A stretch of 64,000 bases of DNA from Balanoglossus misakiensis (taxonomy: Eukaryota > Hemichordata). A model generated the notes under the pieces. That model worked only from the letters and a program-made list of their open reading frames with translations. It was not told the DNA's origin and did not search any database. Where the stretch lies: assembly GCA_040954595.2 (NCBI GenBank), contig CM082592.2, positions 7,254,001 to 7,318,000 on the forward strand, written 5' to 3'. The translations under genes were made by a program, and so were the position numbers. Numbering within the stretch: the stretch's first letter is position 1; every line of letters begins with the position of its first letter. This document shows, one piece after another, positions 24,301 to 36,383 of this stretch.

Positions 24301-26218
24301 TCGGTCTAATGGTTTACTGCAGGCTTAATATCTCATAAGAGCAAGAGCTTTGGGGAGCGATAGGCCGCTGCACTTTAGAGCCGCGAGTTGAAGAAACAAT
24401 TGGCTCGAGAGCATTGAGTTCATCCTGATACCTGCTCGCTCACTAAAAGGTAACGTTTAACTTCTCTCAACTTTACGAAAAACACATACAATTAAGGCGG
24501 TACAACGTTTTGCCATTTGGTCGCTTACAGATGTGTTGTTTGCGCCGTGGCATCCAAAAGCGAGAGAAGGTTTCAGATTATCAGTTTAAACGATCTGTTT
24601 CTCTTCGATTGTTGGAGCGTTGAGACCATTTTAAGATAATTATCTCACGGGCCTATACAAACAGACCACGATCAACTTGACGGGGAAAACCTGCTGACGC
24701 GTACAAGGTAGTTCAGAGGTTCTTATCACTCTCTTGCGATAAGAAGACGCAACGTAAAATGGAAGTAAGACTTTCGATCTCAACTACTCTCACATTCAAC
24801 GTATTTGATTGCTTTAGCATGATATTATTCGCGGTACTTTGAATGTGATACCATCGAATATGCAGCACAATGCATATCCCTCGTATTGGGGCATACAAAT
24901 TATCCCCCAATGTATAATGAAGCAAAGAATAGAAAGATGTAAACGAGATTCATTAAGTCCTAAAAATATACCTTGCGGTCTCTTCATTAGTATAAATCTC
25001 GAGAAAATCTCGCATTATTCCTGAAAATCAGAGAAATGAGCAAAAAAGCCATAAAGGAACTACTGAGATATTACCTAGATAACAGATGTAACGATAACGC
25101 ATCTCCGGAAGGATTATGATCATATCAGATATTTTTTCGACTTCTGAAATAAGCCCATTACGATTTGAAATTATGATTTTGCTGTTTATGGAGATATGGC
25201 ACTGCCGAGAATTTCAGTTCATAGCGGCTCTTGTAAACTGTGGCTAAATTCACAAAGGTGACCGTCTCAGCATACTTTTAAAATTATGTACAAGAGAAAA
25301 TTATGTTTCACGTACAATGCATCACTCTCTGTCAAACCTGATAGTGGAATGATTTACATTTATTTGTCGTTTAATATTTCACCGCGTACTAAACTTCCCT
25401 GATCGATTGTTCATTTGAGAGAGTGTCGCATTTGAACCTACTAAACTAGTATAATCTTTTCGTGATTCTCACAAAATTACTTCCCTTTTCAGTTTGTGAT
25501 CTTCTATTTGGATTGCTTCCCAGAAGAGCGTGTACAGCATAAATCCACTTGTTTCAACACGCCCAACAGTTATATTGTTAATGGATTGTCTATAATTTCA
25601 CCAGAAGAGCGAGTCAATCCCAAATAGTGCATTATGTTCTTGTTCTGAGAATGACCAAAATTATTTTAGCACAATAACTATTCCAAAGACCATATAAGTT
25701 ATGCTTTGTAAGTTTTTTTCTTCAATATGAGTATTCTTCTGTATTATTGTGATCGGCGTCCCTGGTGACTGATCAATCATATAGAGCACAGATAGGCAAG
25801 GGGTTATGCCCCACAAGTATTAAAAACCATGGCAACGAGCAATTGTATCCTCCTCTGCCCACACTCCCAGCGAAATGCCAATTTTACCACACCGCATCTC
25901 TGCCATAGCAATGACTAATTGATGATATGTGACGTGGTAGCGATTCCCAGACCTCGGAAAAGTCGAGAATTTAATCACACGCACATGCATCATTCGCTGC
26001 ACGACGTGCATGCCTTTGATTGATATCTTAATTAGTTATGATTTTCTTATCGGACGATATATGTAATTAGCATACCCCTGCAGTGACGTCAATGGAATGC
26101 CATTACTAGGAGACGATGGAAATTGGAACATTATGATTCGCAATCAGGACATTTGAATTTTTCAAAACATTTGCAATACTATAACATTATGTATGTGAAG
26201 TGAATGTGTGTGAGTGTG

Positions 26219-26262
26219 GCTGCCTGCCTGCCTGCCTGCCTGCCTGTCTGTCTGTCTGTCTG
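26219..26262 (+). repeat. (CCTG)n(TCTG)n compound microsatellite
   Basis: Tetranucleotide tract that switches from CCTG to TCTG units partway, which suggests a point change spread by slippage. Confidence 0.9.
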
Positions 26263-27151
26263 GGAGTATGCCTATATCGGTTACGCGTGATGACACTTGA
26301 GTCGAGGCACGATTATCCAATTTGAGTCATTGATGAATCAACAGAAAAAAAGAACAGTTCCCCTTGAACCATGTGAACTATTGCCCTTATCGACGTAACA
26401 CAGAAGCGCGCTGAGTGAAAGACGGCCTCTACGATAATCCACTTACTCGTCCTGTCCAAACACTGGTGCGCAGGATAATAAAATTACTTCGGGTTCGGAT
26501 TCAAAGCGGACGGTTGAATCGATGTCCAATTACCCAATATAAAACAGAACCGGCCTCGGAGGAGTTGTGTTTTGCATAATGATTAGCTAACACGGGGTTT
26601 TACACTTTGGGCTGTTCCTTTCTCATTCATAGTCGTTGGCGTTTCCAGTTGTGGTTTAATTTGAACAGTCGAGGATGTTGTCACTGGAAAATCACAACCC
26701 AACGGTTGGTTTACAGCGTTGTCAGGACATAACACGCAACCAAATCTCAACTTAACTAGCGTTACCTTTTCTCCGCCTGGTAATTCTCATAAATAAGCTA
26801 AAATTTCAGGTAAAGCTCGTTTTTTAAAGAATCGCCTCCAACTACGGTGATGCGGGTCACGATTTTGTCATATTTGCTGGTAGGTAACTATGCTACTTCA
26901 TTAAGGCAGACTCATACTTTCAGTCATGTAAAAATCGATTAAAATGATCTGGTAACCATCAATTATATCATCAGTCGATCATATATCACTGTATACGCAA
27001 CACAGAAACAGATTTATATCGTTTTTTTATTGTAGTGTGCCGTTTAACACGATGGATTATGTATTGTTTGTCCTGTATCACATAAACTGCATATAGCCAG
27101 GCGAGATCTCGCAGGGTCTCGTGGAAAATGGCCTATTGGTACGTGCCGCAC

Positions 27152-27572
27152 GGTGACGCCACGTAAATGTCCAACTCTTGGTGGAGACATTTACAATTTC
27201 CGAACAGGCCTCAACCACTTCGCCTGCAAACGAGGTCACTCACAGTCCCTGTTAGGTTAATTAATTATTAATTTAGACCCGACAGTTCTGATTGGTCAGT
27301 TACTATCCGCACAACCGAACCAGCTAGACCACAGCACTTGTGATTGGTCAATTAGGCTCTACACTCTTGTTACAGGTGAGTGACGTAGACGCTCCAGTTT
27401 ACGTTGACCTGGGCGTTGACCTAATTCAACACGCCTGTTCACAAAATTTAAATATATATTGAAAAGGCTCGTACATTACCAGACAGGTTCGCACCTGGTA
27501 GGCAAAATGATTGAGGCCTGTTCGGGAATTGTAAATGTCGCCACCAACCGCTGGACATTTTGTGACGTCACC
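27152..27572. mobile_element. Foldback/MITE-like element with about 75-80-bp inverted arms
   Basis: The left arm (27152-27231) and the reverse complement of the right arm (about 27499-27572) share GACATTTACAATT and CCGAACAGGCCTCAA, with scattered mismatches across the whole arm. The arms enclose about 270 bp of AT-rich sequence without an open frame. This is the structure of a non-autonomous DNA transposon. I could not define a clear target site duplication. Confidence 0.65.
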
Positions 27573-28457
27573 CAACTTTTTGAACCAAAGGCTGCAGTCT
27601 TACATTACGTATAGTCACCTGAGACCTTAGCCTCGGACTATACTGTCAGTTGTTGTACTAGCAGTGCTCATGAAACCACAATGCCATATTAGTGGCTTGT
27701 ATTTACTCAATGCAAAACTACAACCGGGTCTCTTTGATTGCTGGGGCGAAAATCCATTGTAACTTCCAGTGTTTGTGACGCACGTACAAAGCCTTTGACA
27801 GTCGACACCGAGGAGATTTGCAAAGTACCTGCCACTATTTAGTCTACAGTCCAGTCGACTTTACATGACTTGTGAACGCAGCGACTTCAGATTTCAGGTA
27901 AAAATCGGTGCAGTTAAAGCATTATGCTGCATCGACAATCTATGTATTCTTTTGCTTAAAACCATAATTTTAAGGGCTGAATTCTTGTATCAAATACCTT
28001 TTTCATTCCAGGCGGTAACTACTTACTTTTCTGGGTGATACACCATTTTAGTTCTTTGGTATTTTCTTGAAGGACGTCAACTGAAAAACCGACTGTATTC
28101 AGTTGGTTCAAAAAGTGCTAAATCGGCCAATTTTGGCCAATAGGTGTCGTTTGAATGTTCGAGCAGACTCGTTCCTGACGCTGCAAGGTTCCAGTTGTCA
28201 TAGCTGCAACCCCCTTAAGCGTTACAATCGGATAAACCCTAATGGATCGCTTAAGAAGGTCGTGGTTTCTGCCAATTGCGTCAATGGTTGTCAGGAGACG
28301 GGACACCTTGGTTTGTTCTCTGCTGCAAAGAATTCAAATCCTCTCTGCTTCATTGTCAGACACTGCTTTCGGTCGCGTGGCTACGTGAGCGTCATCTGTG
28401 ATGAGAAGAGGTTGTTTTTTATCTTCAGTTTATGCTCTCGTCTTTGTTCTCTCTATA

Positions 28458-28504
28458 GAGCGCTGAGAAGATGGCAAGATGAAAAAGGATACAATAACCG
28501 ATGA
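28458..28504 (+). other. Isolated exon-like segment with good splice borders
   Basis: A strong pyrimidine-rich acceptor ending TCTCTATAG precedes AGCGCTGAGAAG, and a donor GAG/GTAGGG follows 47 bases later. It contains an ATG at 28479 that would start MKKDTITDE and leave phase 0. A possible upstream non-coding exon ends at the donor-like TTTCAG/GTAAAA near 27897. No downstream partner could be joined in frame; the PAW gene to the right does not fit from its nearest acceptors. It may belong to a non-coding RNA, or be a chance match. Confidence 0.25.
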
Positions 28505-31100
28505 GGTAGGGATTCTTTCCTTCCTTACTTGTGTTTCTTGGTCTACGCTATGCAACGCTCTGCCCTCGACGATCGAGTGTACCAACCATGCCAATACACA
28601 ACTGACTGTTTTGTTGTCCCGTGATTTTAGCGTCGTCTTTGCGCTGTTATTAACTTGGAAAATAACTTTATCAGAGTACGATATGTATACAGCTATGCCG
28701 TGAAAGCATTCCCGCGAGCCAGAGTCATCTCCCTTCGCTCCACGGCAATACAGAAACTGTTGTCGTTAAGAGGTCGTGGTTTACGACATATGATGTTTTT
28801 TTCTGTGTTTTTTTTCTGTACAATCACGCCATTTGAAGCTTTGAATTATGAATGTCTGATATAATATTTAACGAGGACAAAGTTGCTGCAAAAATTACGA
28901 GTGGAGACTTTAAGACGCCACGGTCCACTGTGTCTCGTTTTGCCGTCGCTTCTCTACAACACATATCTTGTCGTCTTGCTCACGACGATCCAAGTATGCG
29001 CTTGTTGTAAGATATTGTAGGTCAACGTAACAGAGACATCCTGTGTTTAAATTCTCAAGGCACGTGAACGATGGTACAATGCGATGAAATTATCTTGTTT
29101 TTCTATTTGGCTATATAAATTATTCAAGAAAGGTTGCCATCCACGGTGATCAGCCCCGGCAGATAACGCCGGCACGATTCACTGATTTTTTCCGGTAATG
29201 ACGGTCATACTGTCTTAATTCGTCGCCATCTTCACAAGACTTAGTCCGCTCACTAGATTGCAAATAGGAATATCGATCTCTATTTCCGGGCCTTTACGAC
29301 CCCGCGTGGATTTTGCTGTGTGCTATTATTACTATCTCTCGAAGATCTTCATTGGTTGACAGCACTCGAATTTCAAGTTCAATTTCCTAGACCTGCGAGT
29401 CATTGTGGGAGGTTCAGTTTTCATAATTGAAAAGTCTTGGTCTCGGCCCTCCCACTCACAATAACCGAATGCTCCCTAATATTTGACGTCTTCATCTCGT
29501 ATACGTTAATGGAACATTATGACTCTGTGTCAATAATACAGCTTTCATAAAACGAAACGCAAACATCAGATAGCGATTATTCTAAAATTATAAAAGAATC
29601 TCGTCTGTGTCAATACAACGTGTACGTTCGATAAATGAAATGTATGTGACAGATCAATACTTTTGTACAAAGCGACTGTATTAAGATTTTTTTTAAATCA
29701 GACAAAATATCTGCTAAGTTTTGCTATACGTTGAATGTATACTAAGTACATTTTTGAGATAGAAAACGTGGGCAGGGAATTCCTTTCAACTCGAACGAAC
29801 CGATTTGCTCGTCACGCACGATGCACCCGCTGAACAAACATGTTGGACTTATAAGATCTTGTGCAAATGCACAGGGGCTTTAATGTTTAAATTTCATAAT
29901 TTACATGTGTACATTCTTCCTCTAGACATATATTGGCAGAGCAAAGTCATATACGAAGATAAACCAACGTTTTCACCGAGAAAATGTAACGTTTTATAAT
30001 AATTTTTGACCAGCTCAAATTGAAAAAAAAGAGGAAAATTCACCCACTTTTCTAATTATCCGGGTCACTTCCAAGCAAATTAGCCGCATCTTCAATTATC
30101 GGGATAAATACTCAAAAGTAATCTAATATTACATCTGATGTATTGGCGTTTAGGGACTCCATGTTATCCTGCAATTAGTCGGTTTAATTTGCATTTCGCC
30201 AAATGGTGTTCCGGCTGGATTATTTTGCCTACTCAGACAACTTTATGTTTTGCATTTCTGACATGAAATGGATTCTGTGGGGATGAAATGTGTTTATCGC
30301 AGTGCATTAATTAGTTTTAGATTTACTTCATGCTATTTTCCTGTGCTTCCGCCGATTCAAAATGGCGGCGTTTGAGTACTAAATGGCTCTGATGAAGTAG
30401 TGATGAATATTATGGCGCCCCCAGCGACGTACGCCAAAGTTTACCCCCCCCCCCTCTCCCACCGCATCCTATTGAAATCACCAATTAAGATTAGGAGGTA
30501 AGACACTTGGATACATTGCGGGGGACCCGAAACTGGAAAATTTGCAGGTACTTTGATCATTTTGGCCTTGTCTCGCCTTATGTAGTGTGCATGGATAGGT
30601 ATACTTCGAAAAGCTCAGTTAGGGTAAAGACTTTGGATTTGTGCCAATTTTTTTGACATACTGGTTCAACATTTTAGCAAATTTAGAAAACTGACCCGAT
30701 TGATGAGGTTCAGTTACGTACAGAATTTGTTTCAATGTTCACAAGGTGATCTTTCACCCATTTTGAATTTCCTGAGCCTCGGTAGACGGCAAAGACCAAG
30801 ATCTCAGTTGCTATGAATTAGTTTGCCAAAATTGTGATGACTTCGGACCAACTCTTTGCATATGTCAGTATCTATAATGGTTGCAAACCTGACACTTTTC
30901 GAGGTTCAATGGGACAGCCGAGTCTGTTACTGTTGACCTTTGACCTTACCTGTTTCAATTTTCTCAACATCAAGGCAGTGTTGGGGTAATAAAATGATAC
31001 AGACACAAGTATTTCATTTTAATCCATTTCATTGATATATTTTTTATTTCAAAGTTTTGAAATCACAAACAAAAGAGGATACATGTATACAGTATTATCT
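28505..31100. other. Non-coding stretch, nothing supported
   Basis: No exon chain or RNA gene seen. A YY1-like AAAATGGCGGC motif lies at 30359-30369, close to an ATG that runs only six codons. Confidence 0.4.
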
Positions 31101-31104
31101 GTAT

Positions 31105-33900
31105 ACTTACAATATGAAAACTTAGCAAGTTTATTACTTCTGTGATGGATACAAATTTACCAATGGGCGGCATAATAAAATGTGGAAAATGCACACTTCG
31201 TCCTCAGCTTGGTTGCCGGATACGCATCTGGTCTTTGCATCTGCAAAACAAGCAATGTAGAAATGAATGTCTATAATATCACCACTGTACGCCAATTGTT
31301 ATGCAAATCTGTATGGCTGCCTGGAATTTCACTCTCTATTTGGCAACTTGATTAAATTTTACTGCCCATATAAGCTTATAATTGTACTAAGTTAGACAAC
31401 TCCTGGATATTGTGAACAAACACACCCCCTAACATGTATTGTCTCCGTCATTGCATTCTTACCTTCCCACAACCATGCAGTCACTCTGGACATCAATCAC
31501 ACGGGCTGGCAATCATCTTAGCATCATCTGTGGGATCCCTGGAATAAATGAAAAGTATGTAAATGGAATGTCTCCTACAAAGATATGGCGAACATATTTG
31601 TGGCATAACAAAATGGCCACCTCTTGCACCTAGAAGTCACGTCGGTTTATAAACATTGAATTGACATCCACATATAGTACCGGGTCCATATTGTTACATG
31701 CAGGTTTCTGTAAAATCAGTTTGCTTGACTGGGTAACGGTACCAGTCTGAATCGAAAAAATATTCAAAATGGCCACCATGAAAAGAGGGGCTCAGATGTC
31801 TATATCGCTTGTCAAACCTTGTTTGAAACCTTTGGTCTTCGTTCAGCCATAGAACATACTGCCTTTAACTAGTCACTTAGGCCCCAGCTTGGTTGATGAA
31901 TACCACCATCAGTTGATCTCGTCACCGGATCTGCAAATCAAGCAAATGAAAGTGAATGACTAATATTCATGATCGTTCTTCCATGGAACATACCTGCCTT
32001 TACCTCACCCAGCTATACCACTGCATGGCGAAAATAACTAGTCATTTAAGCCCCAAGCATGGTTGATGAATACCACCATCAGTTGATCTCGTCTTTGGAT
32101 CTGCAAAACAAGCAAATGAAAGTGAATGTCTATAATAGGAAAACGTCAAAAGACTACAAATCTGAAAAATAAAATTCGCGAAGATGATGGGTGCAAAGTA
32201 AACCACTCGGGTTATACCAGTATGTTTCGATAAAGTTTTATTGATGGAAGTTGTGGTAAATTGGAAAAGATTACAAATCTCAAAAAAAACCTGAAAAGTA
32301 AATAACTCATTTTACCATAAAAACAGACTAACAGACATACACAGTAATTTTTATTGAAGTATGACGAAAGATTACAAATCTCAAAAAACTTGCATTAACT
32401 ATATACACACGCATGAAGATGATCGGTACGGAAATAAACCACTCAGTTTTGTCAAGACGTGTACGTTTTTAATATTTTTTTTATTGAATAATGACGAAAG
32501 ATCACAAATCTCAAAAAAACTTATATTAACTATATACGCACGCGCGAAGATGATCGGTACGGAAATAAACCACTCCCAGTATTATGAGTGCGAGTATGTT
32601 TTTAATATTTTATTGAATAATGACGAAAGATCACAAATCTAAAAAAAAAACTTATATTAACTATATACGCACGCGCGAAGATGATCGGTACGGAAATAAA
32701 CCACTCCCAGTATTATGAGTGCGTGTATGTTTTTAATATTTTTTATTGAATAATGATGAAAGATAACATATCTGAAAAAACGCGTATTAATTATATTAAA
32801 CCAACAGTCTAAGGGATGGGACCCACCCGCACCGGGGATTTTATTTATGTCTATATAACTTACTTGTTACGAAACTTCATCCACTGGTCTTCATTCAGCC
32901 ATGGATCATACAAACGCTCACCTCATTGTAGTCTAGCTGCATGGCCCAAATATACCATACAACTTACCGTACACTCATGCACACACACATTCACAACAAC
33001 GAGCACCTTTCGAAGCATTCAAAGCCGATGAACTTGTTGGTGCCGTAACAAAAAATGACCCATACACCGAGCATGTAGTCATGTTGGTTCTAAAACACTG
33101 AATGGTATCCATATATAGCACTCGTATTGTTAAATCTTTCAGGTTTGTGCAAAATCGGTTCGCTGAACTGGCTACCGGCACCAGTCAGAATCGTTGAAAA
33201 ATCTTAAAAATTGCCACAAAAATTTGGCTGATACCGCTTACTTTGACATCATGCTTGTAACATCATAGCATCCACGTGGAACGTACAGAATCAGTTCATC
33301 TGGGTTTTCGGTCTGCAAAAAAAATAAGGAAACAAATTGAGTGCCTATCCATGAACGCGAAATCAAATATCAACCGTGATCACCGTTTTTGTTTCATTTG
33401 CATATTGTACATCATTCGAAAACACGCTGACCACACGTGAGCCCGCTACCAATTCATCGAACCCGCTACCAATTAATCGATACCCCCTCCAGAGAAACTG
33501 CATCGTGTTTTTGGATGTACAAAAAACTGCTTCCGACCAGTAGAACTATAACACTGACTAGTCTAATTTAATAAACCGTACATCTCAAGTTCAGTAACGC
33601 GAAAGAGCGGAATTTTTGAAATAAAACTCGGGGAAGCGCCGACTCGAGCCGTGAAACTGTGACGCACGTGGTTGTCGGACAAACGTTGGTGTAAACGTCT
33701 GGCTTTTTAGTTGTCCGTAACTCGCCACAGAATAACCCATGTTTCTGGTCAAAAACTGAGTAAATGCGTCTACTTCTGTTACTTTACTTACCGCTGTCGT
33801 CGTGAAAACTATCCAGCGGAGAAACCCTGTTTCGGGACAGAGTTTTCCGCATCCTCTCCGCAACACGTCCTACATGCAGCAGCGTGGTCGTCACTTATGA
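31105..33900 (-). ncRNA. Candidate spliced long non-coding RNA with duplicated exons
   Basis: Minus-strand exon-like units have consensus borders: first exon about 33900-33792 (donor GCG/GTAAGT), 33312-33242 (acceptor TTTTTTGCAG, donor GTAAGC), 32100-31994, 31930-31860 (donor GTATGT), 31538-31463 (donor GTAAGA) and terminal 31240 to about 31105. An AATAAA lies on the minus strand at 31135-31130. The 32100 and 31930 exons are near copies (shared ATCAACTGATGGTGGTATTC), and the terminal exon has a related start. No chain stays open: the first-exon ATG reaches a stop within one or two further exons. It starts back-to-back with the PAW gene. A short coding product from alternative last exons cannot be excluded. 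No transcript evidence is available here. Confidence 0.45.
32361..32770 (+). repeat. About 130-bp tandem repeat array
   Basis: Units beginning ATGACGAAAGATYACAAATC start at 32361, 32491, 32620 and 32753 (last one partial and diverged). They share GAAGATGATCGGTACGGAAA and AACCACTC. Two older, more diverged units precede at about 32145 and 32265. The array lies in an intron of the minus-strand candidate RNA. Confidence 0.85.
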
Positions 33901-33940
33901 GAATGCACTGAAGGCTAGACGGAAATTTCTCCAAGTGGAG
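33793..33940. promoter_or_regulatory. Probable bidirectional promoter / overlapping first exons
   Basis: The plus-strand PAW coding exon begins at or just before 33941, and the minus-strand candidate RNA has its first donor at 33791. Their 5' ends therefore overlap or lie within about 150 bases. No TATA box is visible. This is inference from gene layout. Confidence 0.35.
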
Positions 33941-36383
33941 ATGGCACAGGTGGCTCCAACCAATCAGCAGCGAGAGCTTTGTTCTTGCGCGTCTCAAGTC
34001 GAGATAGGCGACTCGCATAAAATAGTGCTGAAAACACTTTCAAATATCGGTATTTTGGACTCTTTTTGCCAGGTGGAAAGACCAGACCATGTATTTCAAC
34101 TATCGGAAACGGAGAAAAAAGACAAGCTGTTCCGATTAAGGTACAACGCCAAAGATGACAAATATTATCGGTATTGTGAAGACAAGGAGGAGATAAAAGG
34201 ATGGCGGAATGGTATATATACTATGGTGAATGTGAGAAGGTTCAAAAAGGAGCAAAACGGCTGCGAGTTGGTAGGTATTCTCGCGAGAGATCTCTGAAAC
34301 TGTTGCCGTAAAGAGGTCGTAGTTTGCGACGATGCACACACATGGCATCAGCGCTACGCTCTAACAAAGATACACACGGTAACCGTTTTTACGCAAATCG
34401 TCACATTCACAGACAAGGAAATGTCGCTTTCGTTTGGATCCTTACATCATGTAGTCCCAATCTACACTAAACGTATTCGATTACCTAAATCGGTTCTCTT
34501 CTTTTACACATCCGTAGTTTCATTTGTCGTGATGCGTTTAATAAAGCAATCATTTATAAAGTTGAGCATCATCGGTAACACTGCGTCACGGCTATATTTA
34601 TAGTACAGTCGTGAAACTTAATTGACATTAGAGTGACACGAATCGACCCGTTTTCTCCGTAAAAAGTAATAGAGCATTCGTCCCCATGATTGGCTGCCAA
34701 GTGTAGGGGCCTACATACATGTATTGGGCATTGTGTCGAATGCAAATTTGGCTTTTGAAGTGCTGACCGAATTCGCCCTTTCTAACCCAATCAGGTCTAC
34801 TTAACGCGGAAGCCGGGCTACGCGACAGCCTCTGTGAGTTGGAAGTTGGATTTCAGAAACAGTGATCTGGTCGTTGACACCATCCAGGCCATCACGTACA
34901 GCAGAACGGAGACGGGAGGGCAGATCACCTACGATATGGCCACAGAGGATCCCATTGGTGAGTGGTAGTTAAACTCCCAATCTGATTAAAATCAGATGTA
35001 GGGAACGGCGACGTGGTTTTTTTATGCTGTCGCCTCACACTACTGCGACAGCATAAAAAAAACCACGTCGCCGTTCCCTACATCTGATTTTAATCAGATT
35101 GTTAAACTCCCATCCTGTGTCCGTTCACCAACACAATGGCAACTTCGGGGCGCCATCATTGCAGATTGAGGAAAGATGCTTTTGGGAGAATTTGTTCAAC
35201 ATTCAACTTAAAAATCGAACTTTATCTCGGCAGACAATGGGGCTTTGCTGAACGGTTGGCAGACTATCGTCATCATCGCCTACTTGGACGGCGGCATCGC
35301 TCCGTGCGAACACTCCCAGACTCAGCTGCTGTATCAGAACGCCACCAAGGAACCGGAGTTCTGTCCACTGGATATCACCATCACGCTGAAGGTACAGTTA
35401 ACAAAAATTGGCAGCCTCCATGGCTATTTCATCATTTCTTTTTCTGTTTCTTATTAAAACTACTGTCTTTTTTTTTTACAAAAAGCCACTGGAAAAGCTC
35501 TTCTGTACGTGTATTGCGAAAGGTGGATTGCTCAAGTCGAAGAGCGACAAGGTGGACAAGCACAGACCTTCCTCGTCGATCGACGTCGAAGCAAGCGGCG
35601 AACCGGTGTGCAGTTGCGATGAGTGTACCTGCAAACGCTACAATCGGAAACACGCGTCCGTTGCCGGCGACGGGATGGTCACGGTCCCGGAGGGCGACAT
35701 GAAGATCGTGAAATTGTCCAAGGGGAAAGAGGCCAAGAGAAAAGCCAGGAAACCTCCAGAGAAAGTCAAGAGCGGGGGAAAGAAAACCAAGCACAGCCAC
35801 CGCAAGGAAATCATTCTGCAAGTTCCCGCCGGCGCGAAAGCGGCACCCGTTCCGGATTTCTTCGTTGTCGGTGAGCTTCCGGCGCACAACGGTACTTCTT
35901 CGGTGAGTGTGGGCTCCGACGCCTGTGATCTGGCGAAGGCGTTCGGGAGTAGGACTAGCGTGCAGGCATCCACCTCGAAGGACGCCACGACTAATATGCA
36001 CAGGCAGAGTTTACATTTGAATATACTGACCAGGAAGACTTCTCAGGGAAAAACCAAAGAGGCGTGGGGAGAAAGGGCAGACGAAAAACAGGTGAGAGAG
36101 AGAGGGGGTGAAGGAGGGAAGGAAGGAAAGAAGGAATGAGTGTTAGAATGTAGACACGAAGAACAGCAACGAATATTTAATTGAAAAAAAAATATAAGAA
36201 AAGATGAAACGCATGAAAGTCTGACGAATTTTCAAATTACACGTTTCGACCGACTTTCCCTGACAATGTTACACGTCATGTTTTTTTTTCTCATTTCAGA
36301 TTGGCCCAAACGAGCAAACAGACAATGACGATACCACGCCACTGACCCCATCTAGAGAGGACAAAAAGTGTACCATACTATGA
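33941..36383 (+). CDS. PAW-domain protein with basic tail and CaaX box
   Basis: Seen: exons 33941-34270, 34795-34957, 35234-35391, 35486-36091 and 36300-36383 join in phase to give 446 residues. The ATG at 33941 (GAG ATG G context) is chosen as the first in-frame ATG; the frame is open upstream to about 33815, so a further 5' exon or earlier start is possible. Residues about 62-217 resemble the C-terminal PAW domain of peptide:N-glycanase NGLY1: LRYNAKDDKYY, GWRNGIYTM, VYLTRKPGYATASVSWK and HSQTQLLYQ. No transglutaminase catalytic core or PUB domain is present. Residues 218-419 hold Cys clusters (FCTC, CSCDECTC) and a Lys-rich stretch. The protein ends KKCTIL, a CaaX box predicted for geranylgeranylation. 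Known: the NGLY1 PAW domain binds mannose-rich glycans, and the domain also occurs in other worm proteins. Inferred: a membrane-tethered cytosolic glycan-binding protein. Confidence 0.75.
34968..35112. mobile_element. Near-perfect hairpin insertion flanked by a 12-bp direct repeat
   Basis: In intron 2 of the PAW gene, 34978-35033 and 35045-35101 are inverted copies. They differ only by 7 versus 8 bases in a T/A run, around an 11-base loop. GTTAAACTCCCA stands on both outer sides (34968-34979 and 35101-35112), as expected of a target site duplication. It has no coding capacity. Arms this alike mean a recent insertion or active correction. Confidence 0.85.

Larger units (their letters stand above)
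19746..27151. other. Gene-poor DNA
   Basis: No supported coding exon was found. The stretch contains a (CAA)n microsatellite at 21358-21387, a (CCTG)n/(TCTG)n run at 26219-26262 and a C-run near 23747. The RNF25 promoter should lie just right of 19745. The block around 24020-24460 looks more information-rich than its surroundings (balanced composition, several homeobox-like TAAT and LEF-like motifs, a possible donor at 24453) and could be regulatory, but this is only an impression. Confidence 0.4.

Noticed and set aside
28103-28504. A 133-residue open frame on the plus strand
   Set aside because: It reads through a strong splice acceptor at 28457 and has no recognisable motif; composition looks random.
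32361-32770. A CRISPR-like array
   Set aside because: The units are contiguous 130-bp tandem repeats without unique spacers, and the genome is animal.
33815-33940. A PUB domain upstream of the PAW domain, as in full NGLY1
   Set aside because: The open upstream frame has no PUB-like blocks, and no transglutaminase core exon was found between it and the PAW exons.
35432-36001. A 189-residue minus-strand frame
   Set aside because: Antisense of the Lys-rich PAW-gene exon; no splice sites or family support.
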